A stretch of DNA of 64,000 nt from contig NC_088207.1 of NCBI RefSeq assembly GCF_037126465.1, forward strand, positions 41,972,143-42,036,142, written 5' to 3'. This DNA comes from Ornithodoros turicata (taxonomy: Eukaryota > Arthropoda > Arachnida > Ixodida > Argasidae). Position numbers and translations under genes: made by a program. A model generated the notes under the pieces. The model did no database searches. It was not told the DNA's origin and saw only the letters and a list, made by a program, of their open reading frames with translations. Positions 31,482 to 44,419 of the stretch are shown piece after piece. Numbering within the stretch: the first letter of the stretch is position 1; the number at the start of each line of letters is the position of its first letter.

Positions 31482-31922
31482 AGGATCACTGAAGCGCAAA
31501 GATTTCTCCTCGGGGAATATCAAAGATGGCGTTACCTTGACGCGAACACACAAGCAACGGGATATATCCATTGCGTCGTTCCGTGATTTATGATCGATAG
31601 AAAAAAAAACGCAATTTACACCTTCCCTCTCTCTCACTCCCTTCCTCAAGACGGCCGGCAATGCGGAGCGAGCTCTCATTGGTCCTTCTCAAACGATTTG
31701 TCAGATCATTGCAGGAGATCGTTTGAGGAGGCCAATACCAGACCTATCCACACTGTCGCGCTTATTGAGGAAGAGAGAAAAATGTTAAATTGCGTTTTTT
31801 TTGTTTTTTTGTTTTTTCTGTCGATCATAGATCACGAACTACGCAAAGGATTATTTCCGTTCCTTTTGTGTTGGCGTCAAAGTAACTGCATCTTCTATTC
31901 CACGAGGAGAAATTTTTGTACT
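31482..31922. mobile_element. TTAA-type foldback F, copy 1
   Basis: TTAA at 31478-31481 and 31923-31926. The left arm (AGGATCACTGAAGCGCAAAG, ATTTCTCCTCG, TTGACGCGAACACA, TTTATGATCGATAG, AACGCAATTTA) is mirrored in the right arm (TAAATTGCG, TGTCGATCATAGATCACG, TGTTGGCGTCAAAG, GAGGAGAAATTT). The centre is TCAAACGATTTGTCAGATC and its inverse. Uninterrupted reference for the heavily invaded F2. No transposase. Confidence 0.75.
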
Positions 31923-34443
31923 TTAAGCTTCCTTCACTCATCATATTGTGATGAAACGTAGGATTTGATTTGTTTTTGATCTGTTTCGATTTGTTTGAAA
32001 TTATTGGGCGCTTTTCTTTCAAACGTGTCATATTCTCGTGTTTCACAAAATACTGTGCCCACGTCCTTTCAAGTAGTCATGGCTTTAAGAGCCCGGTCTT
32101 TGTGTCCGGCAGGAAATACTGGGCGATCAATCTTTACTCTGTGGAACTTCAGAAAGCACTCCGCGTTTCAAGAGTGAGAGAGCACACAAGCAGTGTGGTA
32201 ACAAGCCACAAGCAGTACTGCACGGATACAGGACCTGCCTCTCGTCTTTAACCGTGGCAAACCATGGTCAATACCGGTATACGGTGCGTTTTCGAGCTTA
32301 CCACGCCAATTGGACGCCCTGCTTTCGTTTCGGAAGAACCTACCTCGTTTGCTAGCAGCCCCATGGATGCAGAGAAGCATCTCTCTGCCTGCCTAACCTT
32401 TTCCGCATATTCACCCGGCCCCTCTCTTCTTGTTTTACCTCTTTTATTTCTCTTTGCCCGTCGCAAAGGCCCTTTCTCATTCGCGTTCTTGTCGTCAAAG
32501 CCAAAGGCAAACATTATATCCGCCACACCTTATTGCCCATATACACGGTGCAAGAAGGGGGCTAGAGTGAACATTTTTTGCCTGTATAGGCAGGACGCAT
32601 TCTTCCAGCTTTTAGGCGTGTTTGCGGATGGGTCTGCAAGCGCGCACCACGCTCCGGACACTGATGGATGGCCCTGACTGATGCAACACGGCGCTAAAAG
32701 CGACACTTCTTAAACTTTCAGGGGCACTATACAATAAATAAAATAGCATAGACGCAGGCAAGCTGGTGAGTAAACTCTATGATGGGGACTGTCTGAGTGT
32801 CTCTTGTCGTCCATCTTCTCGTTCACCCAAGGCTTTCCCCATCATGTAAGTACAAGAGAGTTCGGGCTAATTTTGGAAATGATTCTTCGACGATGTCACG
32901 AAAGATCGGAATATGGCAGTCGACGAAAAATCTAGACAGCAGCGAGAGTTGAATCCGCACCTGTTCATTGCGATGCGGCTTGTGCTTGTGTTTTGTAGAG
33001 CTTATATGTTGTGTTTGTCATTTCGTGTGTTCCAGCACCAGAATGTAATTACTTTCCATCGTGAGCCACAGCATGAGATCAAGTAGGGCCGATCTTCGTG
33101 ACGCGCAGCAAATGTTTGCGTTGTCACCATGAAATGTCGCCATGGCAGAAGATATACAACCGTTTTCCAAAGCTTCTGCAAAACCTTGAAGACGAACCCT
33201 ATGTCGATACTGAACATTCCTAGAATTTCAACTGTAGGTACAATGTTTACGTATCGAGAAGAGTAACAGAAATACAGTGTGCCGTTACTGGAGGCATGCT
33301 GCAGATCATCAACGTGTGCAGCAGCAGCATTTGGAGAACAGCCATAGAAGCGCCTCCACCTGTCTATTGATAGTGCAGCCACCATCCAACGGCTAATTTC
33401 GCCTCTCGAACAAGTGATGGATAGCGGATCTTTCAACCTTCGAATAACAAATGGATTTCTCCCACGACGCCAAGCTTCAAAAATGTATATAAGTACCAGG
33501 ATGTCAGGTTGTACTACGATGTACCTGGTGTACCATCAGGTGTATGCATATTCAAAATTAACTATATGCTGCGTTTGTTGTTATAAAAGGTGAACCGTAC
33601 GACACTTGTCGTAAAGTGCATTCCTGCCACACCTCGTCCCATTGTACATTAAAATTATGTTTAAGGCTTGAGAGCAATAGGGAAATTAAAAAAAATGGTA
33701 TTTTTATCCATTCGCTCATACCAAGACGCAAATTATTCTGTCTCAGCAGCAAATACAAGAACAGTGTTAGACGAAAGTGCGGCAAGTAACGGCCTTGGAA
33801 ACAAAAATTTATATTGTTGTCGAGTATTACACTAAAAGAAAGCGTAGCTTCGCAATAAATGTCGGCTTGCGTCGCATACCGCAAGCAGTGTCCACGATAA
33901 GTCTGCGATGAGGCATCAAGCGCAATTTCCCATCGCCTTGACCTCTCCATTGTAGTACGGAAATAAGCTCCTCTCGGAAATTGCTCTATTTCCGTATAAA
34001 AGCCACTTGTCACGCCGAAGATATTCCTACGGTGATACGTCATTCGTTCCTTTTCGATTGCGCCGCAGCCAAGACTGTATATCTAGAAAGGTAGCAAAAC
34101 TCCCATATGCCCCTGCGTCCTCAGAATGACGCCATGATAGAGACCATCAGCGCCATCCATCCGTTGCGCGAACTACTACGATTGTAAATAAATTGCGTCA
34201 GATATGACGTCAGCAGTATGAATAATAAGCAGTGCATAATTAGCCATGGCGCGCTTACATTCGCGCACTTTGTTTGCGTTGTGTTCCGAATACCTGTAAC
34301 GGACATTCCAAACCCGTTGGCTCACGAGCCTAACTAAACTTTCCCCTTTCCTGACCGAACCATACCAATCGCCCAGGCCAACAATACGAGACGAGAACAG
34401 AGAAAAATAAATCATATCACAACTGGTTTAGTGGCACATGGCA
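31923..34443. other. No recognised gene
   Basis: Frames of 92-161 codons (32248-32526 minus, 32264-32677 plus, 33002-33436 minus, 33558-34043 minus) have no recognisable domains, no flanking splice signals I trust, and overlap on opposite strands. The 161-codon frame has a hydrophobic middle but no pattern I can place. Confidence 0.4.
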
Positions 34444-34734
34444 ATAGATCTGTCCCTGTTTGTAAACAAATGCCGTCATAGTGTTCGACAGCGCCACCAA
34501 TTTGGTAAACTTGAACTACGCTCGAACCTAGGGGGCGAACAAGTTCGCGCCCGAAAGCCACGGTCTTGAGGGGATTACGATGGGCCTTGAAAGGGACGCG
34601 ACCTTCGGTCCTACGTTTCTGTTAATAGAAGGCAACAAGTGCCCATTCGTGGAACCCAGCCCTCCCCTTCCGATTTGTTTCGGTTTCAGTCTGTCTACCA
34701 ACGTCATGATGACGTTTCTCGGGTAGAGGTCTAT
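34444..34734 (+). repeat. MITE family H, copy 2
   Basis: Same blocks and orientation as copy 1 (3022-3329): GTGTTCGACAGCGCCACCAA, GAGGGGATTACGATGG, GGGACGCGACCTTCGGTCC, AACGTCATGATGACGTTTCT. Ends ATAGATCTG and GAGGTCTATT. About 20 bp shorter in the middle. Confidence 0.65.
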
Positions 34735-37700
34735 TCGAAATGCATATAGTTATAACAGGTGTTGACAACTCCGAGCAGGACGGGAATCGTGATCACCACA
34801 CAGAAATTATGAAGGTTCACGTATGGTCCATTTCTCACCTAGAGCTAAATGTAGACGTAGTGATTAGCCGTTTGTATTCTTCCAATTAGTGGCACAATGA
34901 GTTCGTTGCAAAAGCGTGACATCGTTAGTGCACAGCCTGCTACTGCTCACGCCGGCACCATGGCGAAAGCTTTTTTTCGCGAGGCGTGCAACGGGGGTAC
35001 ATTGCATTCATCCGTTCACACGTGTTAATGTCGGCCTACAGACTCCGAGATGTAAACCATGCTTCCTCGTTAACCCAAAAAGTGTACTAACTCCGTATTA
35101 CGATGCACGGACACACGGATACAGGGATGCACGGATAAACAACCCACGGAGACACATGCGCGGAGAAGCAGCATACGGAAACTTACTTGTGCGGTCGAGT
35201 GGGGCTACAGATAGTTTTTCCTATATTGAAATGATGAATAGACTATTATTACACACAAAAACCATGCGCATGTCGTAAATATCTTTTGTTTACGCTCGTA
35301 CCTCAACTATGCCAACACGACCAGCACCCAGGATCGCTCGCGGCTCATGATAGCCGATGATAGCCGTGTCCATAGGTCTGATTTGGTATTCCCGCTGGCT
35401 TTCGCTACCAGTCTACATGTGTCTTGCCGCAGGTTTGCCAGACTTCCTCACCCCATGGGCCACATGATATGATATCCCTCTGCAGTCCTCCTCTTTTACT
35501 AGATCACGTGACCGTCTACGTATATCGTGTCCTGTACCGCCTACTTTTCCTTTTCGTTCAATCACGCCCAGCATCATGTCTGCTCCAATGAATATTTTCA
35601 TTATGCGGCCGAATTATTCCGGGCTTTGGTTTCAATATGTGTCACTCTTTGGAGTGATCGATCTCGATCTCCTTGCACTTCAAAGGGACTCTCAAGAGTC
35701 TTCTCCAGCACCCCAAGCGTCAGGTGACATTACCCCACGAATCGAAGAGAAAACGTCGAGTAAACCGCTTGTGAGCTTTTTACTGTCCCTTACGGGACGT
35801 TCCGTGTTTATTTGTCTTCCTTTCGTTTTCTTACGTTATGTAGGGCAGCTTGCCACCCTCTTCTGGTAGGCAGGTCACTAGTTTCAAACGTCACATCACA
35901 ACGTCACGATTTCACATGAAAACTGCTTTTTACTTTGGCATGGCAAATAATGTGAGCAACCATTGGTAAGCAAACAACCTGCTTTCGCTTTCTATATAAC
36001 CAAAATCACACTTACGTGCAACGCGCCAGCTGTGGCCTGTGACTGTGGCCACTCGAGCACCAGGTCACGAGATATGGAGCCGGTCGGACAAACCACTATC
36101 TGTTTGTAGGGGAGGACGTACACACATGTACAGGGGCCGTTACAACTGGCAAAAGGTCACCGCCAGACATATGCATTAAAAAAAAAGAAAGGCGTTGCTG
36201 TGGGACCGAGAAAGAAGCGTCTCCGTGCACGTATGCGCCCTCACCTGCAACCGGGCTCATATCGCGCCACCAGGTGTTCGAGTCTGTACAATCAGAGACC
36301 ATGGCTTGCGTTTTGCAAGTGAGTACACTTTTTCTTGTAGACTCTTCCTGACCATTAATCAACGTATCTAATGACTCTCTCCGCAGACTGTGACGAATTC
36401 AACCTCTCCTCATTTTTTTTTAACGCCAACATCAATATCAACATCCGCATATACTGTAGTGTTGCAAAAACTCGATATAAATACACGTAGCAGAGAACAA
36501 GGAATAGCTTGCATGCTTCACCGAATTTCACTCTCTCTCTCTCTGTCTTACTCTCACGATGTAATCAACATTAAGAGTCCGTGCTCGATTTAACTCGCAT
36601 TCAAGTCACCACGGCATCAGACGTACCACATGCCAACTCTGCGCATTCCCAGTTCCATCGACGAAAACAAAGCGCTGTTCAAAGAAAACGGGAGCATTTT
36701 CATCCCACCCTTTACGTAAACAGAGGCCGAGAGGAATGCTCTACTAAACAGACATATTTTAGGCGGAAAGAAGGAAATGATGCCACACGTCACTCGGCAG
36801 GAAAAGAGAATGTTGGAAGAAGGAGCCTGTCGTTGCAGATAATTGGATGTCTTTACAGCCCTTCCCTCAATCCCAAGGCTTTCTTTGAAGAGCCGCAGAA
36901 TATATGACGGAAACGGAGTCAGACCTTGAACCGCTTTCCGAAGTGTTCTAATTTCCATGACGTATTTATCGATATTCTACTTCTGTAACTGTTGTACACA
37001 ACGTAACGAAGGGCTCACAAAGAACGAGGGTATCTTTCCATTCTACGATGCCTTCCCACCGACATCCTTCAGGTTGAAGGCTCGCACTCGAATTTCGAGT
37101 GTGCATGCCAAAGAGGGGACTGTGACACGATACGCTAAGTATGCAAGTAGGTCAGCTGTCTGCGCAGCTCTCCTGCTTCCCTCTTTCCTCTATTGCCAGT
37201 GGAGCGACATAATCTCTCCATCGTGTGCCTAACATTTCAAAGTTAGGCACACGAGGTTTCTTCTGTGTATTCATGCCGGTCTACGAGTACCCCCTTATTA
37301 TTGCCTTGTGAGTGGACAGACACCTCGTCACGTGGTCTCTACAAACTTTACCCTCTCCCCTCTTCCGTTGAACGCAGCCGCAGATAGCGGGGTATCTCGT
37401 TTAGTGGAAGGAGGCGACCCCAGACGTCGAAAGCACGACGGCCTTACGAATGGAATAAGAAAGCGCTGGGGCTTGCTGACTTCAGAGAGCATATTCTCGT
37501 AATTTAGAATCCTTCTGAGTCGTGCAGATCCTGTAGGTCTCCTAACCAAAGCTTGAGCAAGAACGGACTTAATATACGTGTAATCCAAACCGAGTGCCTG
37601 CCTTTCTGTCAAAGAGTGTGTTGAACCAAAAGCAACAACCCTGCTGTTGCCGGATAGCAGTCTTTCGCGCATGTTGTCGGCAATAAATTTTCCTACAGCA

Positions 37701-38870
37701 AACAACTCGTGTCAACGGTAACATGTAAATAAATTTTTGTCGATCGTTTAACTGGTGCAGTTTCTCTTGAAGCACCATGCAGCCGAAGACTTCCAAGAGA
37801 GCAGTTGAACCATTGGATAGCACAGCTCTGCATTAGGCCCTGTCATGTTTATTAGGCCCTGTGGCCCCTGTACACTGGAGCAATTGTATACGCTGGTTGA
37901 CGTCCCATACATCCCAGAGGCTCTTTCACTGAAAGATGCTCCAAACGCTGTAGCCTAGTCTGCTTCCTCCAGGACACTGGTCTCACCCAAATAATTTGTC
38001 CCAATGTTTACTCGCCCACGGGACTTCTCACTAAGCCTAGCAGTGACTTTCACTTTACTTTAGTTTACAACTACCGCAACCAAACTTTACTTTACAACTA
38101 ACTTAACTAACGTGGCCAACAGGGGCAAGCTGGTCTCACCACAACCAGACTACCACCACCATAATAATACGACACATGTTTTACGACATGTTGTACGACA
38201 CACAAACAATTCTATGTTTGTTCAGTAAAAGGGTTGCTGTGTCTGAGATCGTGTGTGTTTCGTGTTTTCTTTCCCCTCTCTCTGGGTTCCCTTCGTATTA
38301 TCATGTACCAGCTCGCCTGCCCCCTTGCACTTCTTCCGTTACTACCACTACCATATTTTTTTTTTTTTGTCAGTGTCTTTGTCCTTTGATACGCCGTTCT
38401 GCAATATTCTCGAAAGTTATGTATAGCACACTTGGATTCGTGCACAGGATCCCTGTCGGTTCTCTTTCTGTTTTACTTCCCGTAGAATGAGGCTTCAGAA
38501 ACTGCAGGTTCATGGGAGGCCGATCGCCTCAAGGTCAAGTGAAGGTTAGCGTCACTTCCTTAGGTATATACCCTTAACGATAGGCGCTGTAGATAGCGCA
38601 CTCAAAAAGGAAGTGTTGGACAGATTCCGAAAGCTGCACAATGATCGTATAGCGGAGACGGAAGGAAATGGTTTCTGTTCAATTAGAGGTTGAGTTCGCG
38701 CAAAGATTTGGGGCGAGCAACAACTTCGTGAGCAGTTTGAAACTTATTTTCTTGGTGAAGTTTACTACCCCACTTGTGAACATGAGCAAGTGTTACCAGA
38801 GAAAAAGTTGACGAAGAAAGCCAGGTTTACTTAAGTCTCGGAGGCTTTAAGTCGTATCCCAGCAAACCAC
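34735..38870. other. No recognised feature
   Basis: Short frames up to 125 codons without family resemblance. A 12-bp hairpin (CGTGTGCCTAAC and GTTAGGCACACG) lies at about 37220-37250. CT runs at 36532-36545. A GGCCAACAGGGGCAAGCTGG near 38113 faintly resembles the LINE 3' UTR at 27500. Confidence 0.4.
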
Positions 38871-39075
38871 AGACGTCCTGTGGATATCCGTGTAATATCC
38901 CGGGGTGGAGTTTCTAATATCCCTGGGATATATGTAAATACCTAGGGACGTCCATGTGCCGCCCAGGAGACCTTATTTTACCCCTGATGTAATGATGTCC
39001 CACGAATGTCCACAGGAGATACACCTGTCAATAAAGGGATGCCCACAGGGCATCAGTAAAAACGCATATCCATAT
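38871..39075. repeat. Repeat of GGGATAT / GATGTCC dyads
   Basis: Begins CCCAGCAAACCACAGACG and contains many short mirrored words (CCTGTGGATATCC, GGGATATA, GACGTCC, GATGTCCC, CCCACAGGGCATC). Resembles repeat S in style: a half-site-rich short element, but with different words. Limits uncertain. Confidence 0.35.
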
Positions 39076-42000
39076 AGCGCTAGCAATAGATGTTGCACTA
39101 CGCTACCCAGTGGGATATGCCACACATTCTGATGGGATATATTAAGATGCTTTATTTGTCACTCCACCTATGGAGGTTTGTGGCAGACTGGCAGTACAAG
39201 ATTCATCACGGAAGAGCAACGCTGTATGACCAGCATAAACGCCGCACCCCTATACCCGCTTCGCTTAGGCAATGGGGGTGACCATAGTAACCTGTATTTG
39301 CGAATTGGATGGAACATATTCCGAAATACAAATAGTTCGGGCACGTGCATTAAGTGTAGTGGGGCGTAAAACGTTTCTAACGGTGACGAGGATGCGTTTT
39401 CGCAATTCCCGTGCACCTGCATCGAGTATATGTCTGTCCCCTCCAGGTGCCGTGTTTGTCAGATCGCTTTGCGTTATTTCCCTATTTCCCTTAATGATCA
39501 GTTATTCGGTGTGTTGCACTACGAAGACGATGCGTGCCCCTTGAACTCGACAGTTCCCCTGCTTAGGACATGATACTAGATACAGAAATAGTCAGCTTAT
39601 TCATACTAGCGGATATATCGATACAGTGAGCAAATCTAAGAATCTGCGCAACTCACAGCTGCCCAATAAATTCTTGGCCATGGAGTTGGAGTTGGCAACA
39701 GAGTTACTGTGATTACAACTCAAATTTTCAGCATCGGAATATTTCTCTCACGCAACCTTGGAAAGCAGCAGAGGTCCAGAAGCTTGTACTCCTGCCTGCT
39801 CACTGTCAGAAATATCGATATTTTGATGGCCAAAAGCCAAAGTACGGAGCGTGAAAGACAAAACGCACGCATTTCCCAGAAATAACTGGTAACAAACTAC
39901 AAGACCTGCAAGTACAAGGGCGCCCGCTTTTAGTACCTGTGAGGACAACGTATGGTCAAGAAGCTCAGGAACTGAACACATCTGTGATGCTCCAAATGGA
40001 AATTTCACCTGCTGCTCTAGAACAAAAAAGAGGCTTCTGCTCAGCTGATTTATTAAAGACCGCGGTCACGTGGATTATATTTGACGAATAAGGATTGGTT
40101 TTATTATTTTGGTTGGTTTTATTATTTGGTTCGTTATATTATGGTCTTCTCTATTGAGGGAAGGTTTATGCACTCCACTGTGCTGTTACATAATACCCAC
40201 AAACCTCAAATTTGCAACGTTGTACACTTGTTAAGCTCAGCGCGAAAAAAATAAAAGTCGACTGAGAGTGGCACACCAGATGTGTAAATGTCGATTTCAG
40301 CATAGTTCGGCTAATGACAATTTGTGGAATACAGCCCCGTACAGTACGGACTTTCGCTTTATAGCTTTATATATCGAACGAAATTATCCAGAAAATTTTC
40401 ATAGTGTCATACTTTGAACGCACCCGAGATAGCAGGGTTTGTGCAAGGGAAAGTATGTGTTAAACAAAGTAAAAATACTGAGAATTGCTTGGTAATGGCA
40501 CTGGTAACCTCTTCTCAGTCTTAGCACGCAAAGAAGGAGCCCGCATATTCGTGATGGCAGCAACTAAACATGAACTAAAAACTATCAAATGACAAACACG
40601 GGGTTGGGGGGATTGTTGCATGCGCGAAAGGGTGCATGCCTCCCAGAAAGCAGTTTGAAACCCTCATCATGTGATTATGTCATTTGTTGGCAGGTTAGGC
40701 GCGTTACCGAAGGACACGAATAGCACGTGTCAGTGAACAAGTGAACAGGGGTCTTCCGGTGATTTCATGGGTCGGGACGGCTAAATGAGTTTCCCGACTC
40801 ATGAGCATAGCTGCCTAAAAATACTCTCGAAGGGACTGTAGGCCGCTGAGCCCACGCATACTTTCGATCACATTGCATTATTGCAACTGACGCGTTCGAC
40901 CCACAAACCACGATGGGATGACGATAAGACAAAAGGATACAGAAGTTTTCACATCGGGAACTGTAGGAATTTCTCCTTCGACATGCTAAGTGGGGGGGGG
41001 GGGGGGGGGGGGGTACAGCACCTACTATCACATAGTATCTCCAACCGCCACAAAAAGATTAATCTAAATTCTTCACGTTATCCATTGCAACGGACTACTT
41101 TGACCACAACGGTTTTGCCAAGAAATTACTCGAGCCAATGCAGATAAGGTGAGGTATGGAGCTGAACAATTGGTATTAAATTTCACGGTGTCCTCACGGC
41201 AACGCACGACTACTGCATGCATGCACACAACCCTGATTGCATCGTCTTTGCCATAGAAACGCCCCTTTCTCCGTACGGTCCTTCCTTCCTTCTGCCGTGA
41301 CAACACAGTACTGAGAAGCTAAAGGGAGAGGAGAGAGTTAATATAAAGCACGAAACAATGACAAGTTTTACCATAGGGGCACGCAACGAAAACGATACGA
41401 TAGCCAAAGCTGTCAAATCTCGGCTCAGGAATGTGATGACAGAAACTTCAAAGATATAGCCCGATAGACCAACGGTGTTTTCGGAACCGTTATCGTGAAC
41501 GCCCTCCGATCGACCAAACCCCGTTAAACACTGTCCCAATGTCCCCCGTTGCTTACCCAGTGGTTGACAGCTCCACATCGTGAGTGATACAGGCACAGTA
41601 ACGGAAACGGGAAAAAAAAAGGGGGGGGGGGAAGAACTACAGACCAGTTAAATAACGAAACCGAAACTGTGACGAAACCACAACGAAACCCATTGTCCCG
41701 GTGGACAACAGGTTCCGTCACAAAAATGCAAATGAGCACTCAGGTACGCGCGCAAACAACGGGCACAATGAATGACAAGTTTGTTTCTTCGCCGCGTTGT
41801 TGTTGTTGTTTTTCTAACATGTTTTTGACACCGCAACTTTCTATAGTGATCCAAAAGCGCATGTAAGCACTTAACATCCCTAACGGCAAAACGCAAACAA
41901 ACAAAAAATCGACCACTTACTGCTTAACTTTCTTTCTGCGATACTTTCCTTTCACAAGAGATGTCATTTCGTACCCTGGAAAATGTGGGAGTTTCCACAA

Positions 42001-43621
42001 ACACACAGAGACAGGTGTAGATACGGGTCACCAGACGGGGCTGTGTCGCTAGAAACACCATTCACCACGAGGAGTTCGAACGCGCGATCCGCTTCAAAGT
42101 CTCTTGGCTCTCGACTTGAACGTCATGAGGGCCACCTTTCTTCCTCTTTGTTTCTCTTTCCATTTTATTCCTATCGCATCGGCGCCTAATTTTAGCCTGA
42201 GGAGGAGTGAGCATGAACTGTCGCCAACGCAGAAACGACGTACTACGTACGCCGGCATCACCGAATCAAAAGAGAAAGCACTCCGGCCCGGTGGTAAAAT
42301 AAACGAAGAAAGCGGAGCCCTGGGAAGACGGGTCTGCGAAGAAGGAAAGTGGGGGAAGATTTGTTTTTCGGTTGCCGGACGAATCTGTGTTGAGTCGGTG
42401 ACGATTTGAGCGACAGGTCTTTTGCAGGAGCAACGCGCAAGGAGGTGTCACCGGTTGCAGTGACGCGTGTTCCGTAAGGTCGACGTTCGGGGGGAGGGTA
42501 CTACCAAAAAGAGCCACATAGTTCTCGTTAGAGCACCCAGTTTTATTATATTTATTACTGTTTTACATTTATGTGCTCCAGAAACTATTCCTAGAAAAAT
42601 TATTGTTCGCAATTATTATGTTTTTGCAAAAATTATGTGTAGGAATTGTCCTTTTTGTTAATTTCTCTGGCACTAGCCGAGTCTTCATTTACTGGAATAT
42701 ACGGGTAGATGTCACTTAAATGATTTATTTGCATGTACGCAGTTCAGCATGTTCTAAAAAAAACATGGCTGCTTCTTTGGGCATTGTGCCAAACGCGTTC
42801 AAATGCGGCAGTTTTATGGGTTATCGCTGGTGGTAAATTTCTACTCGAAACGTTTGAAATGCTATTAAATTTTTATTGAAAGCATTTTAACGTTTCGTGA
42901 AAGCGTTTTTATTCTCAGTTATTTTATGTGTGTGTGTGTGTGTGTGCTCTTGTTGCTGCCGCGGTGACGCAATGGTGACGCAATTTTAGCGTTCCGCAAA
43001 CACAGACTGCCGATCACGTGGCGGAGGCACTTTCACGTGGTATCACCTATGTCACGTAGTGGCCCAATAACGCCACGGACGAACCTATACGGTGGTCGGC
43101 CATGTAAAGCTATTACTTTAAAAAACTTTACCCTTTAAACACCCAAGAAAACATCAATAGAGAGTTTTAGTTGTAGCGTATCGCATTTCGCACGCAAGGA
43201 GCGTGTTAACTCTGCGCACGCGCTATACGCACTGCAACGTTCTGCGCATGCGGAGTGCGCATCCGGTGTTTCATCGTGTACGCAAAATCATCGTGTAAAA
43301 TATTTCAATTAAATTCACAGCCAACTATTCATAAATAAATTTTATATAGGCCGCGTTTTCCTGCAGTGATGGGACTATCACTAACTTCCTGTTTCTCTTC
43401 TGTCAGTCTTTTTTTTTTTTTTTTTTTTTGAGGGGGGGGGGGGGGGTTCCGAAAAATTGGAGAAAATGGAAACAAACGCGGCTACTGCTGAGTCGAAGCA
43501 TTGCCGGCCAAGCCACAGCCTACAAACGCTAGAAATTTTCGTAGCATTAACCCTCTATTCATAAGTGCAGAGCAGAGCATCCCGTGAGACTGCTGTCTAC
43601 TCAGCGATAGGTAATTGGAAC
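39076..43621. other. No recognised gene; homopolymers and microsatellites
   Basis: G runs at 40992-41013 and 43432-43446 (the latter after a T run, 43409-43431), a GT repeat at 42928-42946, and T/G-rich tracts. Frames up to 128 codons overlap on both strands and show no domains. Confidence 0.4.
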
Positions 43622-43775
43622 AACCCGTCCACTCCGTTTCTTTTTCCTTCCTTTTCTTTTTCGTTTGCCCCTTCCCCCTTTTTTTCGGAATAGCAAGCCG
43701 GCTCTTTGCCTGGCTAACCTTTCCTTTCTTTTTTTCTTAATAAACATATCCCCCCCCCCCCCCGTCCACTCCGAC
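43622..43775 (+). mobile_element. SINE body fragment
   Basis: CGGAATAGCAAGCCGGCTCT, TTGCCTGGCTAACCTTTCC, TTAATAAACATATCCCCCCC and GTCCACTCC, in SINE order. Lacks tRNA head and CGGAAT tail. The segment TTTTTTTCTTAATAAACATA is the same as in the patch at 51939-51962 inside the LINE. Confidence 0.68.
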
Positions 43776-44282
43776 CAGAACTCCGACATTATGTGAACGC
43801 AATGGCGATCGCATGGAGCAGCCAGACGGAGCTCTAAGTTGGTGGTTGCTGGCGGATTAGAGGCACCTTAGGCACTGTTGGCGGGTTGGAACGCATCGAA
43901 GGCACGAAAATTTACATTTTTTAATTTTGTCGCCTGGAAATTTTGGGCAATTTTTCCGGAGACGAGGTAAAAAACCGAAAAAAACTGTTTTTTTTCCCCA
44001 AAATTTCCGGGTTTTTTCCGGGGCTTCGTATCTCTAGGTATAACGCACCGCAGAGGGAAAATATTTTGCAAGGTGACTCCCGGTGGCCAGCTTGACAGAC
44101 GAGGCAGGATTTCGAGCGATGTTAAATGTCACCTCATCGCTCCTTTAAGAGTCCGCAAATCACGACCGTGCTTTCGGCGACCGTAGCTATGGCAGCGAGC
44201 CGTCGTCAGCCGCATGAGCAGCCACTGGCATCCGCAGAAAGCCAATGTTTGAAATCGTCTACGGCGACTGGCTGAAGCAGAC
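43776..44282. other. No recognised feature
   Basis: A TTCCGG/TTTCC-rich stretch near 43940-44030 gives chance frames. No family resemblance. Confidence 0.35.
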
Positions 44283-44419
44283 GACCCCATGTAGTCGGCC
44301 CAGAACGCATACTAACCCCCCTGTCCCGCCACTCCTTCCTGCTGTCGTCTCTCCATCTGTCCACGTCTGTACGCCGCTCATAGCCACAGTTGCTTCGCGG
44401 CGCTGCCACGGAATAAAAA
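44283..44419 (+). mobile_element. SINE 3' fragment
   Basis: GTCGGCCCAGAACGCATACT, CGCCACTCCTTCCTGCTG, CATCTGTCCACGTCTGTACG, TAGCCACAGTTGCTTCGCGG and CCACGGAATAAAAAAAG. 5'-truncated, with the A tail preserved. Confidence 0.75.

Noticed and set aside
33002..34043. Two minus-strand frames of 144 and 161 codons as genes
   Set aside because: No recognisable domain, no trusted splice sites, and composition no different from surrounding non-coding DNA.
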